A DNA stretch of 36,380 bases from Chloroflexota bacterium (GCA_025449555.1 JANWJD010000061.1:1-36380); one strand, 5' to 3'. Numbered from the stretch's first letter, positions 23,794-33,606 are shown. Notes: generated by a model not told the origin, from the sequence alone. Translations and numbers: made by a program.

Positions 23794-25542
23794 TTACTCA
23801 ATTCTGGCCAGCGGTTGATCGGTCTCAACCGTCTCTCCAACTTTCGTCAGAATTGCCGTCACGGTCCCCGCGCGATGTGCAATCACTTCGTTTTCCATTT
23901 TCATGGCTTCGATCAGCATGACTATATCGCCGGGTTGCACGGTATCGCCTGCCTGCCTCTTCAGCCCGATGACTGTGCCGTGCATCGGACTCACGAGCTC
24001 ATACTCGCGCGCGGCCGTTCGGGCCGAAGTTCGCTTTGCCGAAGGTTGCTTCCTCGGTGTGGATCGGGAACGAATTTCCGCCACTCGCACTCGAAAGACG
24101 CGCCGGTCGACCTCGATCTCGAAAAGCCGTGGGTCATCTCGCCATGTGTCGGCTTCCGCGACCATGGAGCCACCGCTCGCACCGCTGCCATCAGGCATGA
24201 GGTCGAGCGCGTGCTCATCCAGAAATGAGGTCGTAACCTCACCTGCGGTGAATTTTGGATGCCGCAGCGTGGAGATGTGAAACGGAATCGTGGTGCAGGG
24301 GCCGTCGATCGAATACTCATGCAAGGCACGAAGCGTACGGCGTCGCGCTGTCTCGCGGTCGGGTGCCCAGCAGATCAGCTTGGACATGAGGGAGTCATAG
24401 TCACCAGGGATGGTGAAGCCGGCATAGACACCCGAGTCCACGCGCGTTCCCGGGCCACCTGGCTCCCGATAGCGTGAGATCGTGGCAGGCGTGGGTCGAA
24501 ATCCGTTGGACGGATCCTCCGCATTGATGCGCACCTCGATGGCATGACCGCGTAACTGCTGGACGCTGTCGGGCAGAGTGATGTGCTCTCCCGCGGCTGC
24601 CAGGATCATCTCCTGAATGAGATCGACCCCTGTCACCCACTCGGTTACAGGATGTTCAACCTGTATCCGTGTGTTCATTTCGAGAAAGTAGAACTCCTCG
24701 TCCGGCGCGAGCAAAAACTCGACAGTTCCCGCACTCGCGTAGTCGACACTGCCGGCCACCCGAAGCGCCATATCGCCCATGCGCGCTCGCAATTCTGGGT
24801 TCACCGCCGGACTGGGACTCTCCTCGATCAATTTCTGATGCCGTCGTTGCACGGAGCAATCGCGTTCACCGAGATGCACCAGGCAGCCGTGGTGATCTCC
24901 CATGACCTGCATTTCCACGTGCCGTGGCTCGGTTATGTACCGTTCAACGTACACATCCGGCTGTCCAAAATACGCCAGCGCTTCGCGCCGTGCGCCCTCC
25001 AGCGCATCCGCCATTTCGACGGCGTCCCGGACGACTCGAATGCCGCGTCCTCCTCCTCCTCCGGCAGCTTTGATCATCAGGGGGAAACCACGTTCGTCGG
25101 CGAAGCGGCGCACCTCATCGAGCGATCGCACCGGTCCAGGTGAACCAGGAACCAGCGGTACGCCCAGGCCGGCGGCCGATCGGCGTGCGGCTACTTTATC
25201 GCCCATGGTTCGCATGGCATGCGAGCTCGGACCTATGAAGCACAGGCCCACGGCTCGTACTGCGTCGGCAAAGTCCGCGTTTTCTGCCAGGAAACCGTAT
25301 CCGGGATGCACGGCTTCGGCGCCGGATGTGTTTGCCACTTCGAGCAGCGCCTGGATATTGAGATAACTGGCGGATGCGGGCGGCGGTCCGAGGTAATAGG
25401 CTTCATCCGCCTCCAGCACAAAGAGGGAATCGCGATCCGCGTCGGAGAAGGCCACGGCGGACGTTATGCCCATCTCCCGCAAGGTGCGCACGATCCGGAC
25501 GGCGATCTCGCCTCGATTCGCGATCAACACCTTACGAAACAT
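23794..25542 (-). CDS. Acyl-CoA carboxylase alpha subunit: biotin carboxylase fused to BCCP
   Basis: The 582-residue protein has biotin carboxylase domains (about 1-445) opening MFRKVLIANRGEIAVRI, with the ATP-grasp Gly-rich loop KAAGGGGGRGIR and EMNTRIQVEHPVTE. A linker follows, then a C-terminal biotinyl domain with EAMKMEN, where the biotinylated lysine is about K548. It carboxylates its own biotin with ATP and bicarbonate. The ATG at 25542 matches the family N-terminus, and the upstream 48 codons are discarded. The gene overlaps the small-subunit gene by 11 bases and is the last of the operon. The BC-BCCP fusion is the actinobacterial/propionyl-CoA carboxylase type. Confidence 0.94.
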   Translation of the reverse strand: MFRKVLIANRGEIAVRIVRTLREMGITSAVAFSDADRDSLFVLEADEAYYLGPPPASASYLNIQALLEVANTSGAEAVHPGYGFLAENADFADAVRAVGLCFIGPSSHAMRTMGDKVAARRSAAGLGVPLVPGSPGPVRSLDEVRRFADERGFPLMIKAAGGGGGRGIRVVRDAVEMADALEGARREALAYFGQPDVYVERYITEPRHVEMQVMGDHHGCLVHLGERDCSVQRRHQKLIEESPSPAVNPELRARMGDMALRVAGSVDYASAGTVEFLLAPDEEFYFLEMNTRIQVEHPVTEWVTGVDLIQEMILAAAGEHITLPDSVQQLRGHAIEVRINAEDPSNGFRPTPATISRYREPGGPGTRVDSGVYAGFTIPGDYDSLMSKLICWAPDRETARRRTLRALHEYSIDGPCTTIPFHISTLRHPKFTAGEVTTSFLDEHALDLMPDGSGASGGSMVAEADTWRDDPRLFEIEVDRRVFRVRVAEIRSRSTPRKQPSAKRTSARTAAREYELVSPMHGTVIGLKRQAGDTVQPGDIVMLIEAMKMENEVIAHRAGTVTAILTKVGETVETDQPLARIE

Positions 25543-25747
25543 CTCGCCCCCAGCGCCGCTTCGAGCGACGAAGGTCGGATGTGGTCCCAAGGGCTTCCAG
25601 CCGACCCGTGAGCAACCATCGGCCGGCGGGTTCAATCGGATCTCTCGCGCGCTCGATTGAAGTGGAGAGATATGACTGAATCGCAATCGCTATGACTGCA
25701 CCGACCCGCTCGTCCTCAGGCGCTCCATCTATGAAATGCAGGTTCAT
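25532..25747 (-). CDS. Small acyl-CoA carboxylase-associated protein (epsilon-like subunit candidate)
   Basis: A 71-residue frame starts 2 bases after the carboxyltransferase stop and overlaps the biotin carboxylase start by 11 bases, so it fills the only gap in the operon. It has an N-terminal hydrophobic helix (RVGAVIAIAIQSYLSTSIE) and a C-terminal GRWLLTGRLEALG segment with a basic tail. Actinobacterial epsilon subunits (AccE/PccE) share this size, place and plan: an Ala/Val-rich helix, then a Trp/Arg-containing C-terminal motif. They stimulate and stabilise the carboxylase complex. Assignment as an epsilon-like subunit is an inference from position and pattern, not a clear sequence match. 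Confidence 0.65.
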   Translation of the reverse strand: MNLHFIDGAPEDERVGAVIAIAIQSYLSTSIERARDPIEPAGRWLLTGRLEALGTTSDLRRSKRRWGRDVS

Positions 25748-25749
25748 GG

Positions 25750-27345
25750 TTAGAGCGGAATATTGCCGTGTTTTTTCGGCGGGAGAGACGAGCGCTTCGT
25801 ACGCGACATGCTCAAAGCGCGGGTCAAGGCGAAACGGGTCCGCTGTGGTTCGATGACATCATCGACGTATCCCCGCGAGGCGGCGATGAACGGGTTGGCA
25901 AACCGCGTTTTGTAGTCCTCTATCAGCTCCGCCGCGCGCCCATCCGGATCCTCAGCTTCAGCCAGTTCGCGTCGGTAGATGATCTTTGCCGCCGCGTCCG
26001 GCCCCATCACGGCGATCTCGGCGCCGGGCCACGCCAGGTTCACGTCGGCTCTGATGTGCTTCGACGCCATGACGTCATATGCGCCACCGTAGGCCTTGCG
26101 GGTGATCACCGTGAGCTTGGGTACCGTGGCCTCCGCGAAGGCGTACAGGAGCTTGGCGCCGTGCCGGATGATGCCACCATATTCCTGGCCCGTGCCTGGC
26201 AGGAAGCCCGGCACATCGACGAAGGTGATGAGCGGAAGGTTGAAGGCATCACAAAATCGCACGAAGCGCGCTGCCTTTTCCGACGAATCGATATCGAGCA
26301 CACCGGCGAGATGCTGCGGCTGGTTCGCCACGATGCCCACCGGATAACCATCCATGCGCGCAAGCCCAACGATGATGTTCCGGGCGTACGAGGCCTGTAC
26401 TTCGAAGAAGTCAGCGTCGTCGACCACTTCCGAGATGACGATTTTCATATCGTACGGCTTGTTCGGCGCATCCGGCACGAGATCCAGCAGGATCTCGCTC
26501 TCCCGTTCAGGGTCGTCATCCGATTTCAGACGTGGCGGATCATCGAGGTTGTTGGACGGGAGGTAGCCGAGTAGAGTCCGAACGTCGGCATAGACCTCTT
26601 CCTCCGTGTCGGCCGCGAAATGCGCGACCCCGCTTTTGGTGGAATGAGTATCGGCGCCGCCCAGCGCCTCGAACGTCACCTCTTCCCCGGTGATCGTTTT
26701 CACCACGTCCGGCCCGGTGATGAACATGTACGAGATGTCGCGCACCATAAAGATGAAATCGGTGATGGCAGGAGAATAGACAGCACCGCCCGCGCACGGT
26801 CCGGCCACCACGGAAATCTGAGGTATCACGCCCGATGCCATCACGTTGCGCCAGAATATCTCCGCGTAGCCGCCAAGGCTCACCACGCCTTCCTGAATCC
26901 GGGCCCCGCCAGAATCATTGATCCCAACGATGGGGGCTCCCATCTTCATCGCCAGATCCATCACTTTCATGATCTTTTCGGCGTATGCTTCTCCCAGTGA
27001 GCCGCCGAAGACGGTGAAGTCCTGCGAGAACACGAATACCTGACGCCCGTCCACCGTCCCATAACCGGTGATCACACCGTCGCCCTGGTAGACGCGATCT
27101 TCTAGACCGAACCCTTGAACCCGATGGGTGACAAAGCGATCGAGTTCGACAAAGGAGCCCGGATCCAGCAGAAGGTCGATCCGCTCGCGCGCCGTTCGTT
27201 TGCCCCGCTCGTGCTGTTTCGCTTCCGCGACTTCGCCTGCCGGATGGAGCGCTTCCTGTTCTGCCCGGCGCAATCGCTCGAGTGGGGTTTCAGCTCGTTC
27301 GACTGAAGGGTCGCCGGTCGATTCATCAAGTGGCGTCGAAGTCAT
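25750..27345 (-). CDS. Acyl-CoA carboxylase beta subunit (carboxyltransferase, propionyl-CoA carboxylase-like)
   Basis: The 531-residue crotonase-fold carboxyltransferase moves the carboxyl group from biotin to acyl-CoA. Visible signatures are [28 protein letters not shown] (first oxyanion/acyl-CoA region), [25 protein letters not shown] and [14 protein letters not shown]. The Asp in AYGGAYD is at the position reported to set substrate preference in Streptomyces enzymes and fits propionyl-CoA; this is family knowledge applied by eye. The ATG overlaps the mutase stop codon (ATGA). The neighbouring mutase and SucCD genes support propionyl-CoA as the substrate. Confidence 0.94.
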   Translation of the reverse strand: MTSTPLDESTGDPSVERAETPLERLRRAEQEALHPAGEVAEAKQHERGKRTARERIDLLLDPGSFVELDRFVTHRVQGFGLEDRVYQGDGVITGYGTVDGRQVFVFSQDFTVFGGSLGEAYAEKIMKVMDLAMKMGAPIVGINDSGGARIQEGVVSLGGYAEIFWRNVMASGVIPQISVVAGPCAGGAVYSPAITDFIFMVRDISYMFITGPDVVKTITGEEVTFEALGGADTHSTKSGVAHFAADTEEEVYADVRTLLGYLPSNNLDDPPRLKSDDDPERESEILLDLVPDAPNKPYDMKIVISEVVDDADFFEVQASYARNIIVGLARMDGYPVGIVANQPQHLAGVLDIDSSEKAARFVRFCDAFNLPLITFVDVPGFLPGTGQEYGGIIRHGAKLLYAFAEATVPKLTVITRKAYGGAYDVMASKHIRADVNLAWPGAEIAVMGPDAAAKIIYRRELAEAEDPDGRAAELIEDYKTRFANPFIAASRGYVDDVIEPQRTRFALTRALSMSRTKRSSLPPKKHGNIPL

Positions 27346-28988
27346 GCCGGTTCCCGCGAGTCAAACGTACCGAACACACGTCGCATCGTATCCGACACCT
27401 CCCCGATGGTCGCGTAGCATCCCAGCGCAGCTTTGAGCGGATACATCACATTGTCGCCGGACCGACAGGATTCCTCCAGGCGCCATAGCGCCCGGGACAC
27501 GGCGTCAGAATCTCTCGTACGTCTCAGTTCCTGCAAGCGATCGCACTGAGCTTGCTCGAGTTCCGGATTCGATCGTATGAATTCGACCGGACCCGATTCT
27601 CCTTGGTGAAAAACGTTGACTCCCACTACCTGGCGCTCGCCGCGGTCCACCGCCCGCTGGTACTGGTATGCGGTCTCCTCGATCTGTGCCTGCATGAATC
27701 CGCTCTCGATGGCCATCACGGCCCCTCCCATTTCATCGATCCGCTCGATCAACTGCGATGCCTGGTCGGCGATTTGATCGGTCAGGTGCTCAATCAGGTA
27801 CGAGCCCCCAAGCGGATCCGCCACCTCGGGCACGCCGGTCTCACCGGCAATGATCTGCTGCGTACGCAGAGCAAGCGTCGCGGCCTCTTGACTCGGAAGT
27901 GAGAGCGCCTCGTCAAAGCCGTTGGTATGCAGGCTCTGCGTCCCTCCGAGTACGGCGCTCAAAGCCTGAATCGCCACTCGAACCACGTTATTCAGCGGTT
28001 GTTGGGCGGTCAAGGTCGATCCCGCGGTCTGCGTATGGAAGCGCATCAGCCACGATTTCGAATTGCGCGCCTGAAACCGTTCGCGCATGATGGTTGCCCA
28101 GAGCTGTCGAGCGGCACGAAACTTTGCTACCTCTTCCAGAAAGTTGCTGTGGGCGTTGAAAAAGAAACTCAGTCTGGGCGCAAAATGATCGACTTCCAGG
28201 CCCGCTTCGACGGCCGCCGAAACGTAGGCAATGGCATCGGCCAGAGTAAATGCCACTTCCTGTACCGCAGTCGAGCCGGCCTCGCGCATGTGGTACCCGC
28301 TGATGCTGATGGTATTCCAATTCGGAATTTCCATGGTGGCGTACGACATCAGATCGGTTACCAGCCGCATGGAGGGTCGGGGTGGGTAGATGTACGTTCC
28401 TCGCGCCGCGTACTCCTTGAGAATGTCATTTTGCACGGTGCCATTCAACGATGCCGGCGCGATCTCGCGCTTCTCACCCACCAATTGGTAGAGCAGGAGG
28501 AGCGAAGATGCGGTGGCATTGATGGTCATCGACGTGCTGACGCGATCGAGCGGGATGCCCTCGAGCAGCGTTTCCATATCGGCCAGACTGTCGATCGCCA
28601 CACCGACTCGACCGACTTCGCCACGTGCACGGGGATTATCCGAGTCGTACCCCATCTGGGTGGGAAGATCGAACGCGGTGCTCAGACCGGTCTGGCCCTG
28701 CGCAAGCAGGAAGTGGAAACGTTGGTTTGTCTCGTGTGCAGTTCCAAAACCTGAGTACTGACGCATAGTCCAACGGCGGCGCCGATACATGTCCGGGTAG
28801 ATGCCACGCGTAAACGGGAACGCACCGGGCGGCTCCTTATGCGAGCCGGCGTCCACGTCGTAGAACGGCAGAAGTGCGGGTACGTCGGTTTGTACCTCCG
28901 ACCCGTCCGCAGCCGCCCCACGAGTCACTGCTCGAACCGGTCCTCCATTCAGTCCATCGGTCGATGACTCGACGTCCTTTTCGTCCAA
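27342..28988 (-). CDS. Methylmalonyl-CoA mutase large subunit (no B12-binding domain)
   Basis: The 548-residue protein is the substrate-binding TIM-barrel of acyl-CoA mutases: [66 protein letters not shown] and the C-terminal VFGTFDS. Y68 and R196 correspond to residues that favour methylmalonyl-CoA over the isobutyryl- and hydroxyisobutyryl-CoA variants, judged from remembered alignments. It ends before a cobalamin domain, so a separate B12-binding subunit must exist elsewhere. The start is TTG at 28988 with CGGAG 5 bases upstream, 10 bases after the sucD stop. It interconverts (R)-methylmalonyl-CoA and succinyl-CoA with adenosylcobalamin. Confidence 0.92.
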   Translation of the reverse strand: MDEKDVESSTDGLNGGPVRAVTRGAAADGSEVQTDVPALLPFYDVDAGSHKEPPGAFPFTRGIYPDMYRRRRWTMRQYSGFGTAHETNQRFHFLLAQGQTGLSTAFDLPTQMGYDSDNPRARGEVGRVGVAIDSLADMETLLEGIPLDRVSTSMTINATASSLLLLYQLVGEKREIAPASLNGTVQNDILKEYAARGTYIYPPRPSMRLVTDLMSYATMEIPNWNTISISGYHMREAGSTAVQEVAFTLADAIAYVSAAVEAGLEVDHFAPRLSFFFNAHSNFLEEVAKFRAARQLWATIMRERFQARNSKSWLMRFHTQTAGSTLTAQQPLNNVVRVAIQALSAVLGGTQSLHTNGFDEALSLPSQEAATLALRTQQIIAGETGVPEVADPLGGSYLIEHLTDQIADQASQLIERIDEMGGAVMAIESGFMQAQIEETAYQYQRAVDRGERQVVGVNVFHQGESGPVEFIRSNPELEQAQCDRLQELRRTRDSDAVSRALWRLEESCRSGDNVMYPLKAALGCYATIGEVSDTMRRVFGTFDSREPA

Positions 28989-28998
28989 AGAAGCTCCG

Positions 28999-29883
28999 TC
29001 AGCGCGTTGGCACAGCGCCCAGCAGTACTTCTATCCGTTCAGCGATGTCCGCGATGGAGTCTGCCACCGGCACTCCGACTGCTGTAAATGCGTCGACTTT
29101 ATGTTGCGGTCCACCGACTCCGCCGGTAATGATCGCGCCGGCGTGGCCCATGCGTTTGCCGGGTGGCGCGGTGCGCCCAGAAATAAAGGCAACCACCGGT
29201 TTCCCGATTCGGCTACCGATGTATTCGGCAGCCTCTTCCTCATCCGTGCCACCAATCTCGCCAATCAAAACAACAGCCTGAGTGTCGTCGTCGTCGTCGA
29301 AGAGGCGGAGAATGTCTGTGAAGGAGGTGCCGATGACCGGATCGCCCCCGATGCCGACTGTAGTTGACTGGCCGATGCCCCGCCGCGTCAGCTCGTTCAC
29401 CATTTCATACGTCAACGTACCGCTGCGGGAGACCACGCCGACATGCCCCTCCAAGAACAACTGATTCGGCATAATGCCGACTTTGCATCGTCCGGAACTG
29501 ACCAACCCGGGACAATTTGGGCCAATGAGTCGAGATCCACGATCCTCGACAAATCGATAGACTTTCACCTCGTCCTGCACCGGGATATGTTCGGTGATCG
29601 ACACGATGAGAGGTAATCCGGCGTCGGCTGCATTCATGATGGGATCGGCTCCAAAAGAGCCGGGGACAAAGATGACGGTCGCATTCGCGTTGGTTTGCGC
29701 TACCGCCTCGGCTACCGTATCGAAAACCGGCACTCCGTCGACGTCGGTCCCACCCTTGCACGGGGTAACGCCTGCCACCACATTGGTTCCGTAGGCTCGC
29801 ATCTGGGCTGTATGAAAGCTGCCCTCGCGTCCCGTTATGCCCTGCACCAACAGCCGAGTATCTTCATCGACCAGAATTGCCAT
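28999..29883 (-). CDS. sucD: Succinyl-CoA synthetase alpha subunit
   Basis: The 294-residue CoA-binding subunit carries the [14 protein letters not shown]-terminal motif, [24 protein letters not shown] and the phosphorylated histidine H247 in [10 protein letters not shown]. With SucC it makes succinate plus ATP or GTP from succinyl-CoA, or the reverse. Its ATG overlaps the sucC stop codon (TAATG). The mutase gene follows after 10 bases. Confidence 0.95.
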   Translation of the reverse strand: MAILVDEDTRLLVQGITGREGSFHTAQMRAYGTNVVAGVTPCKGGTDVDGVPVFDTVAEAVAQTNANATVIFVPGSFGADPIMNAADAGLPLIVSITEHIPVQDEVKVYRFVEDRGSRLIGPNCPGLVSSGRCKVGIMPNQLFLEGHVGVVSRSGTLTYEMVNELTRRGIGQSTTVGIGGDPVIGTSFTDILRLFDDDDDTQAVVLIGEIGGTDEEEAAEYIGSRIGKPVVAFISGRTAPPGKRMGHAGAIITGGVGGPQHKVDAFTAVGVPVADSIADIAERIEVLLGAVPTR

Positions 29884-31043
29884 TAACGCTGTCCTCCAAC
29901 TCCGGCCGTCGACCGCTCTTGCATCTGTTCGAGCACCGATCGAGTTGCCGTCACAAGATCCGCCGCCGGAATGAAGGAAGAACCTTCCAGGAGTTCAAGG
30001 GCCTCCGCCTCGCGAGTGCCGGCCAGACGGATCGCGATGGGTACCGGGATGTCTCGCTCGCTCGCGACCTGCAGCAGACCCTTGGCGACTTCGTCGCCTC
30101 GAGTGATTCCGCCGAAAATGTTGATGACTATGCCCTTGACGTTCTCGTCCTGCAGCAGCACGTCGATCGCGTTTCGCACCACTTCAGCCCGTGCGCCGCC
30201 GCCGATGTCCAGAAAGTTCGCCGGGTTCCCGCCCACCTGTTTCACCACGTCGAGCGTCATCATGACGAGACCCGCGCCGTTTCCAATGATCCCGACATCG
30301 CCGCCGAGCCGGACGTACGCAAATCCCTTTTCGCTTGCTATCTGTTCCAGCGGATCGCCGATGGTTTCGCTTTGCAGCGCAGCCAGCTCCGGGTGACGGA
30401 AGAGAGCGCTGTCGTCCAGGTCCACCTTTGCATCGGCTGCGATGGCCCGACCATCGGTCGTGACCGCCAGCGGATTGACCTCCACCAGGAATCCATCTTC
30501 CTCTACCAGGACTTGATAGAGACCGGCGATGATGTTTTGAAGGTCCTTGAAAGCGGATCGCTCGAACCCGGCAGCGAACATTGCATCGCGAATCTGAAAC
30601 GGGAGCAATCCGTAGGCAGGATCGATCCACGTTCGGATGATGGCGTCGGGATTCGAGGCAGCGACGTCTTCGATATCGATGCCGCCCATGGAACTGAGCA
30701 TCAAGATGTAGCTGTGGTTGGCGCGGTCGAGCGTGATTCCGGCGTAGTACTCCTGGGCGATGGAGACCTGTTGTTCCACCAGGACTTTCTCGACCGTCAA
30801 GCCCTTCAGATCCATCCCGAGAATCTGACGTGCCGCTACTTCCGCCTCTTCCGGTGAGTTGGCCAGCTTGATGCCACCGGCCTTGCCGCGGCCCCCTACC
30901 AGTACCTGAGCCTTGACAGCGACCGATCCGAGGGTTCTTGCAATTTCAGCTGCTTCCTCCGGCGTGGTCGCGACCCCACCCGGTGGCACTGGAACTCCCA
31001 CGGCCCGCAGCAGTTCCTTGCCCATGTACTCCTGAAGTTTCAA
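29883..31043 (-). CDS. sucC: Succinyl-CoA synthetase beta subunit
   Basis: The 386-residue ATP-grasp subunit begins [14 protein letters not shown] and shows [26 protein letters not shown] and [15 protein letters not shown]. The TTG at 31043, 8 bases after GAGGAGG, matches the family N-terminus (usually M-x-L-x-E-Y-x-x-K), so the 12 upstream codons are discarded. It is the first gene of the six-gene operon, which suggests that succinyl-CoA synthetase and the propionyl-CoA route are expressed together. Confidence 0.95.
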   Translation of the reverse strand: MKLQEYMGKELLRAVGVPVPPGGVATTPEEAAEIARTLGSVAVKAQVLVGGRGKAGGIKLANSPEEAEVAARQILGMDLKGLTVEKVLVEQQVSIAQEYYAGITLDRANHSYILMLSSMGGIDIEDVAASNPDAIIRTWIDPAYGLLPFQIRDAMFAAGFERSAFKDLQNIIAGLYQVLVEEDGFLVEVNPLAVTTDGRAIAADAKVDLDDSALFRHPELAALQSETIGDPLEQIASEKGFAYVRLGGDVGIIGNGAGLVMMTLDVVKQVGGNPANFLDIGGGARAEVVRNAIDVLLQDENVKGIVINIFGGITRGDEVAKGLLQVASERDIPVPIAIRLAGTREAEALELLEGSSFIPAADLVTATRSVLEQMQERSTAGVGGQR

Positions 31044-31081
31044 GGGCGCAACCTCCTCTTTCGCTGGTCCGGAGCACAATC

Positions 31082-31087
31082 ATTATG
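31082..31087 (-). promoter_or_regulatory. Possible -10 of the sucC operon
   Basis: CATAAT on the minus strand lies 39 bases before the sucC TTG. No strong -35 is seen at standard spacing. Confidence 0.33.
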
Positions 31088-31096
31088 CACGAGGGT

Positions 31097-31105
31097 TGAT
31101 ATAAT
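31097..31105 (+). promoter_or_regulatory. Extended -10 promoter of the radical SAM gene
   Basis: TG-A-TATAAT (31097-31105) is a perfect extended -10 element; the -35 region is poor, as allowed for this class. Transcription should begin near 31112, at the foot of the hairpin at 31116-31137. Confidence 0.6.
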
Positions 31106-31115
31106 CCGGCATCTG

Positions 31116-31137
31116 ACAGCCGGGACCACCCGGCTGT
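31116..31137 (+). promoter_or_regulatory. Leader hairpin of the radical SAM gene
   Basis: ACAGCCGGG pairs perfectly with CCCGGCTGT across an ACCA loop, a 9-bp GC-rich stem placed about 4 bases after the predicted transcript start. It is followed by ATTCTTTCC and then the ribosome site GAGGG (31150-31154). It may protect the 5' end of the mRNA or act in attenuation; the tail is too poor in T for a strong terminator. Confidence 0.5.
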
Positions 31138-31161
31138 ATTCTTTCCTGCGAGGGTAGTCAC

Positions 31162-33048
31162 ATGATCGATACCGCGGCCCTGGGCTCGATCCTGGAACGG
31201 GTCAAGAAACCGGCCCGGTACCTCGGGGGAGAGTGGAACTCGATCATCAAAGACGAAGCCCAGGTCGAGCTGAAAGTGCTCCTCAGCTACCCGGATGCGT
31301 ACGAGCTTGGGGTATCGAATCAGGGCGTGCAGATCCTGTACACGGTCTTGAATGGACGCCCTGAGTTCCTGTGCGAACGGGTATATGCGCCCTGGCCCGA
31401 CATGGAAGCGGAATTGCGAGCCGCCGGGATGCCACTTTTTAGCCTGGAGACCAAGCGTCCGTGCGGCGACTTCGATGTCATTGGCTTTTCGCTGGGCTAC
31501 GAGACGGTGTACACCAACGTCCTGACCATGCTGGACCTGTCCCACATCCCGCTCCGCACGATCCATCGGGGAGACGGCGACCCGCTCATCGTGGCCGGTG
31601 GACACGCCGCCTTTAATCCTGAACCAATGTCACCCTTCATCGATGCCTTTTGTATCGGCGAGGGAGAGGAGGCGATGACCGATCTGCTCGACCTGGTCCG
31701 AGTCGATCGTGTTGAGCGCATGGGAACCGCTGACCGCCTCGCGCTCCTCCATCGGATCGCCGAGATCCCCGGCTGGTATGTACCCTCGCTGTACCAGGTG
31801 GACTATGAGGGCGATGAGAGCATCGCGCGAGTCGTCGGTCCGCAGCTACCGGTCCGGAAACGCTTCGTCAAGGAGCTTCGCTCCGACTGGTATCCTGAGC
31901 GACCGATCGTGCCTTCAATGCGACCGATCCACGCTCGCGCTCAAATCGAGATCGTGCGAGGCTGCACTCGAGGCTGTCGCTTTTGCCAGGCGGGAATGGT
32001 CACCAGGCCCGTGCGGGAACGCTCGGCGGAAGACATCAAGAAATTGAGCGCAGCGGCGCTCGGTAATACGGGGTACAGCGAAATCTCGCTGCTTTCGTTG
32101 AGCAGTAGCGATCACAGCCAGATCGAAGAAATCGTGAGCAACGCCGCCCAGGAGTTCTGTGCCGAGGGAGTCTCAGTCGCCCTTCCTTCGCTTCGGATTG
32201 AGTCGTTCTCAGTTGGCCTGGCAGATGCGATCAAAGAGGGCAAGAAATCGGGCTTCACCTTTGCGCCGGAGGCAGCGACCGAACGGCTCAGAAATGTGAT
32301 CAACAAGGTCATTCCGGATGAGCGATTGCTGGCCACCGCCGAGGCGGTTTACAGCCGAGGATGGCGCACGATCAAGCTGTATTTCATGATTGGACTACCC
32401 ACGGAGACCGACGCAGATGTAGTCGCCATCTGCAATCTCGCGAAGCGCGTGCTCCACGTTGGACGAAAGCACCATGGAAAGGCAGCATCGGTACACGTGG
32501 GGGTATCGACGTTCGTGCCCAAACCGCATACGCCGTTCCAATGGGTCGGACAGGAGTCACGTGAGGTGATCGCGCGCCACCAGGACATCCTCCGGCGCGA
32601 GTCACGCATGCACGGCCTGAAGATAAGTTGGAACGATTACGACTCGAGCGAGGTGGAAGCAGTCCTCTCCCGAGGCGACCGGCGCATTGGGAACGTGATC
32701 CAGCGCGCTTGGGAGCAAGGCGCGCGGTTCGACGGGTGGAGAGAGTGTTTCCGGCATGATCTCTGGATGGCCGCCCTGGCCGAGGAGAAACTGGACCTCC
32801 GGTGGTACACATCGCGCGCGCGCTCGTACGAAGAAACGCTCCCTTGGGGACACATCGACGCGGGAGTCAGCTCGCAATTCCTCTGGGCCGAATGGGAGAG
32901 GTCTCTGGCCGCGGGCACGACCGATGATTGCCGGTACGGTCAATGTGGACGGTGTGGAACGGATCCTCGAGCCTGTGGGGACGCTCATCGAATCCGCAAG
33001 AGCATTCGGCTGGAGCTGAAGCGCGAACGCACGGTCGCAGCGAACTGA
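31162..33048 (+). CDS. B12-binding-domain radical SAM protein (TIGR03960-like)
   Basis: The 628-residue protein has an N-terminal cobalamin-binding-like region (about 35-180; LLSYPDAYELGVSNQGVQIL, VIGFSLGYETVYTN, IVAGGHAAFNPEP) and a radical SAM core with the cluster motif C268-x3-C272-x2-C275 in RGCTRGCRFC. A C-terminal cysteine cluster (CRYGQCGRCG) lies near residue 600. This order and length fit the uncharacterised TIGR03960 family, which in many Firmicutes sits upstream of a DUF2344 protein and ribosomal genes; those partners are absent here. The N-terminal region lacks an obvious DxHxxG motif, so true B12 binding is doubtful. The substrate is unknown. The ATG has GAGGG 7 bases upstream. 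Confidence 0.88.
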   Translation: MIDTAALGSILERVKKPARYLGGEWNSIIKDEAQVELKVLLSYPDAYELGVSNQGVQILYTVLNGRPEFLCERVYAPWPDMEAELRAAGMPLFSLETKRPCGDFDVIGFSLGYETVYTNVLTMLDLSHIPLRTIHRGDGDPLIVAGGHAAFNPEPMSPFIDAFCIGEGEEAMTDLLDLVRVDRVERMGTADRLALLHRIAEIPGWYVPSLYQVDYEGDESIARVVGPQLPVRKRFVKELRSDWYPERPIVPSMRPIHARAQIEIVRGCTRGCRFCQAGMVTRPVRERSAEDIKKLSAAALGNTGYSEISLLSLSSSDHSQIEEIVSNAAQEFCAEGVSVALPSLRIESFSVGLADAIKEGKKSGFTFAPEAATERLRNVINKVIPDERLLATAEAVYSRGWRTIKLYFMIGLPTETDADVVAICNLAKRVLHVGRKHHGKAASVHVGVSTFVPKPHTPFQWVGQESREVIARHQDILRRESRMHGLKISWNDYDSSEVEAVLSRGDRRIGNVIQRAWEQGARFDGWRECFRHDLWMAALAEEKLDLRWYTSRARSYEETLPWGHIDAGVSSQFLWAEWERSLAAGTTDDCRYGQCGRCGTDPRACGDAHRIRKSIRLELKRERTVAAN

Positions 33049-33069
33049 AATCGACCGGACGGTGGCCGT

Positions 33070-33519
33070 CTAGTCACGACGCGCGGCGACGACGTCGATC
33101 GCTATAGCGGCCACAACCGTAACAGCGGCGAGGAATACGGTCCATCGATGAGCCGCAAGAAACGCCAGGTTGACGATCGCGACGGCCCCGAACGAGACTC
33201 CGCGTCGTCCGGCGCCGGTCAAGCTGGCATAGTGCGTGCGCCGGTGTTCCAGCCCGTAAGCGACCAGGGTAGCGGTTGACGTCAGCGCAACGGCGAGCGG
33301 AAGAAAGAAGGCAAGGTACGTGAGTAATTTGCTGGGCGCCAGAGTGAACACCACAACGCCCCACACAGCCCAGCCTGCCAGCGCCGCCAGCGCCACCGTC
33401 GCCAGGTAGTGGTGGTCCGGAGATTGCCGCTTTGTTCCCCGTCGGCGGCGAACATCACCGAGATAGATGATCCGGCCTGATGGATCGTGTTCGTGTCGCT
33501 CTGTAGGATCAGGTCGCAT
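33070..33519 (-). CDS. Four-helix membrane protein of unknown function
   Basis: The 149-residue protein has a polar N-terminus (about 1-36) and four predicted membrane helices (about 38-58, 65-87, 103-120 and 122-143). The start at 33519 is chosen because GAGGA lies 5 bases upstream and the best promoter (33556-33584) would start transcription near 33549, downstream of the longer ATG at 33606. No family is recognised. It converges on the radical SAM gene and is divergent from cysS. Confidence 0.65.
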   Translation of the reverse strand: MRPDPTERHEHDPSGRIIYLGDVRRRRGTKRQSPDHHYLATVALAALAGWAVWGVVVFTLAPSKLLTYLAFFLPLAVALTSTATLVAYGLEHRRTHYASLTGAGRRGVSFGAVAIVNLAFLAAHRWTVFLAAVTVVAAIAIDVVAARRD

Positions 33520-33555
33520 CGCCGTCCTCGGTTGTGAATACCTCGCGTCGTCATA

Positions 33556-33584
33556 ACTATACCCCTGCAGCCGTTCACACTCAA
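33556..33584 (-). promoter_or_regulatory. Promoter of the four-helix membrane protein
   Basis: On the minus strand TTGAGT (33584-33579), a 17-base spacer and TATAGT (33561-33556) form a strong promoter. It decides the start codon of the downstream gene. Confidence 0.55.
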
Positions 33585-33588
33585 GCTC

Positions 33589-33603
33589 AAACCTGGAAGG
33601 TTT
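33589..33603. promoter_or_regulatory. Inverted repeat AAACCT-GGA-AGGTTT (operator candidate)
   Basis: A perfect 6-bp inverted repeat with a 3-base centre covers about -33 to -19 of the predicted cysS transcript and lies 5 bases beyond the -35 of the divergent gene. It is well placed to control both promoters. Confidence 0.45.
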
Positions 33604-33606
33604 CAC

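Noticed and set aside
27927-28754. Plus-strand open frame of 275 codons
   Set aside because: It is antisense to the mutase gene and shows no protein-like features.
29877-30857. Plus-strand open frame of 326 codons
   Set aside because: It is the mirror of sucC, with no domain and a biased His/Asp/Arg composition.
33520-33606. Longer start (ATG at 33606) for the four-helix membrane protein
   Set aside because: The TTGAGT-N17-TATAGT promoter starts transcription downstream of it, and the ATG at 33519 has its own ribosome site.
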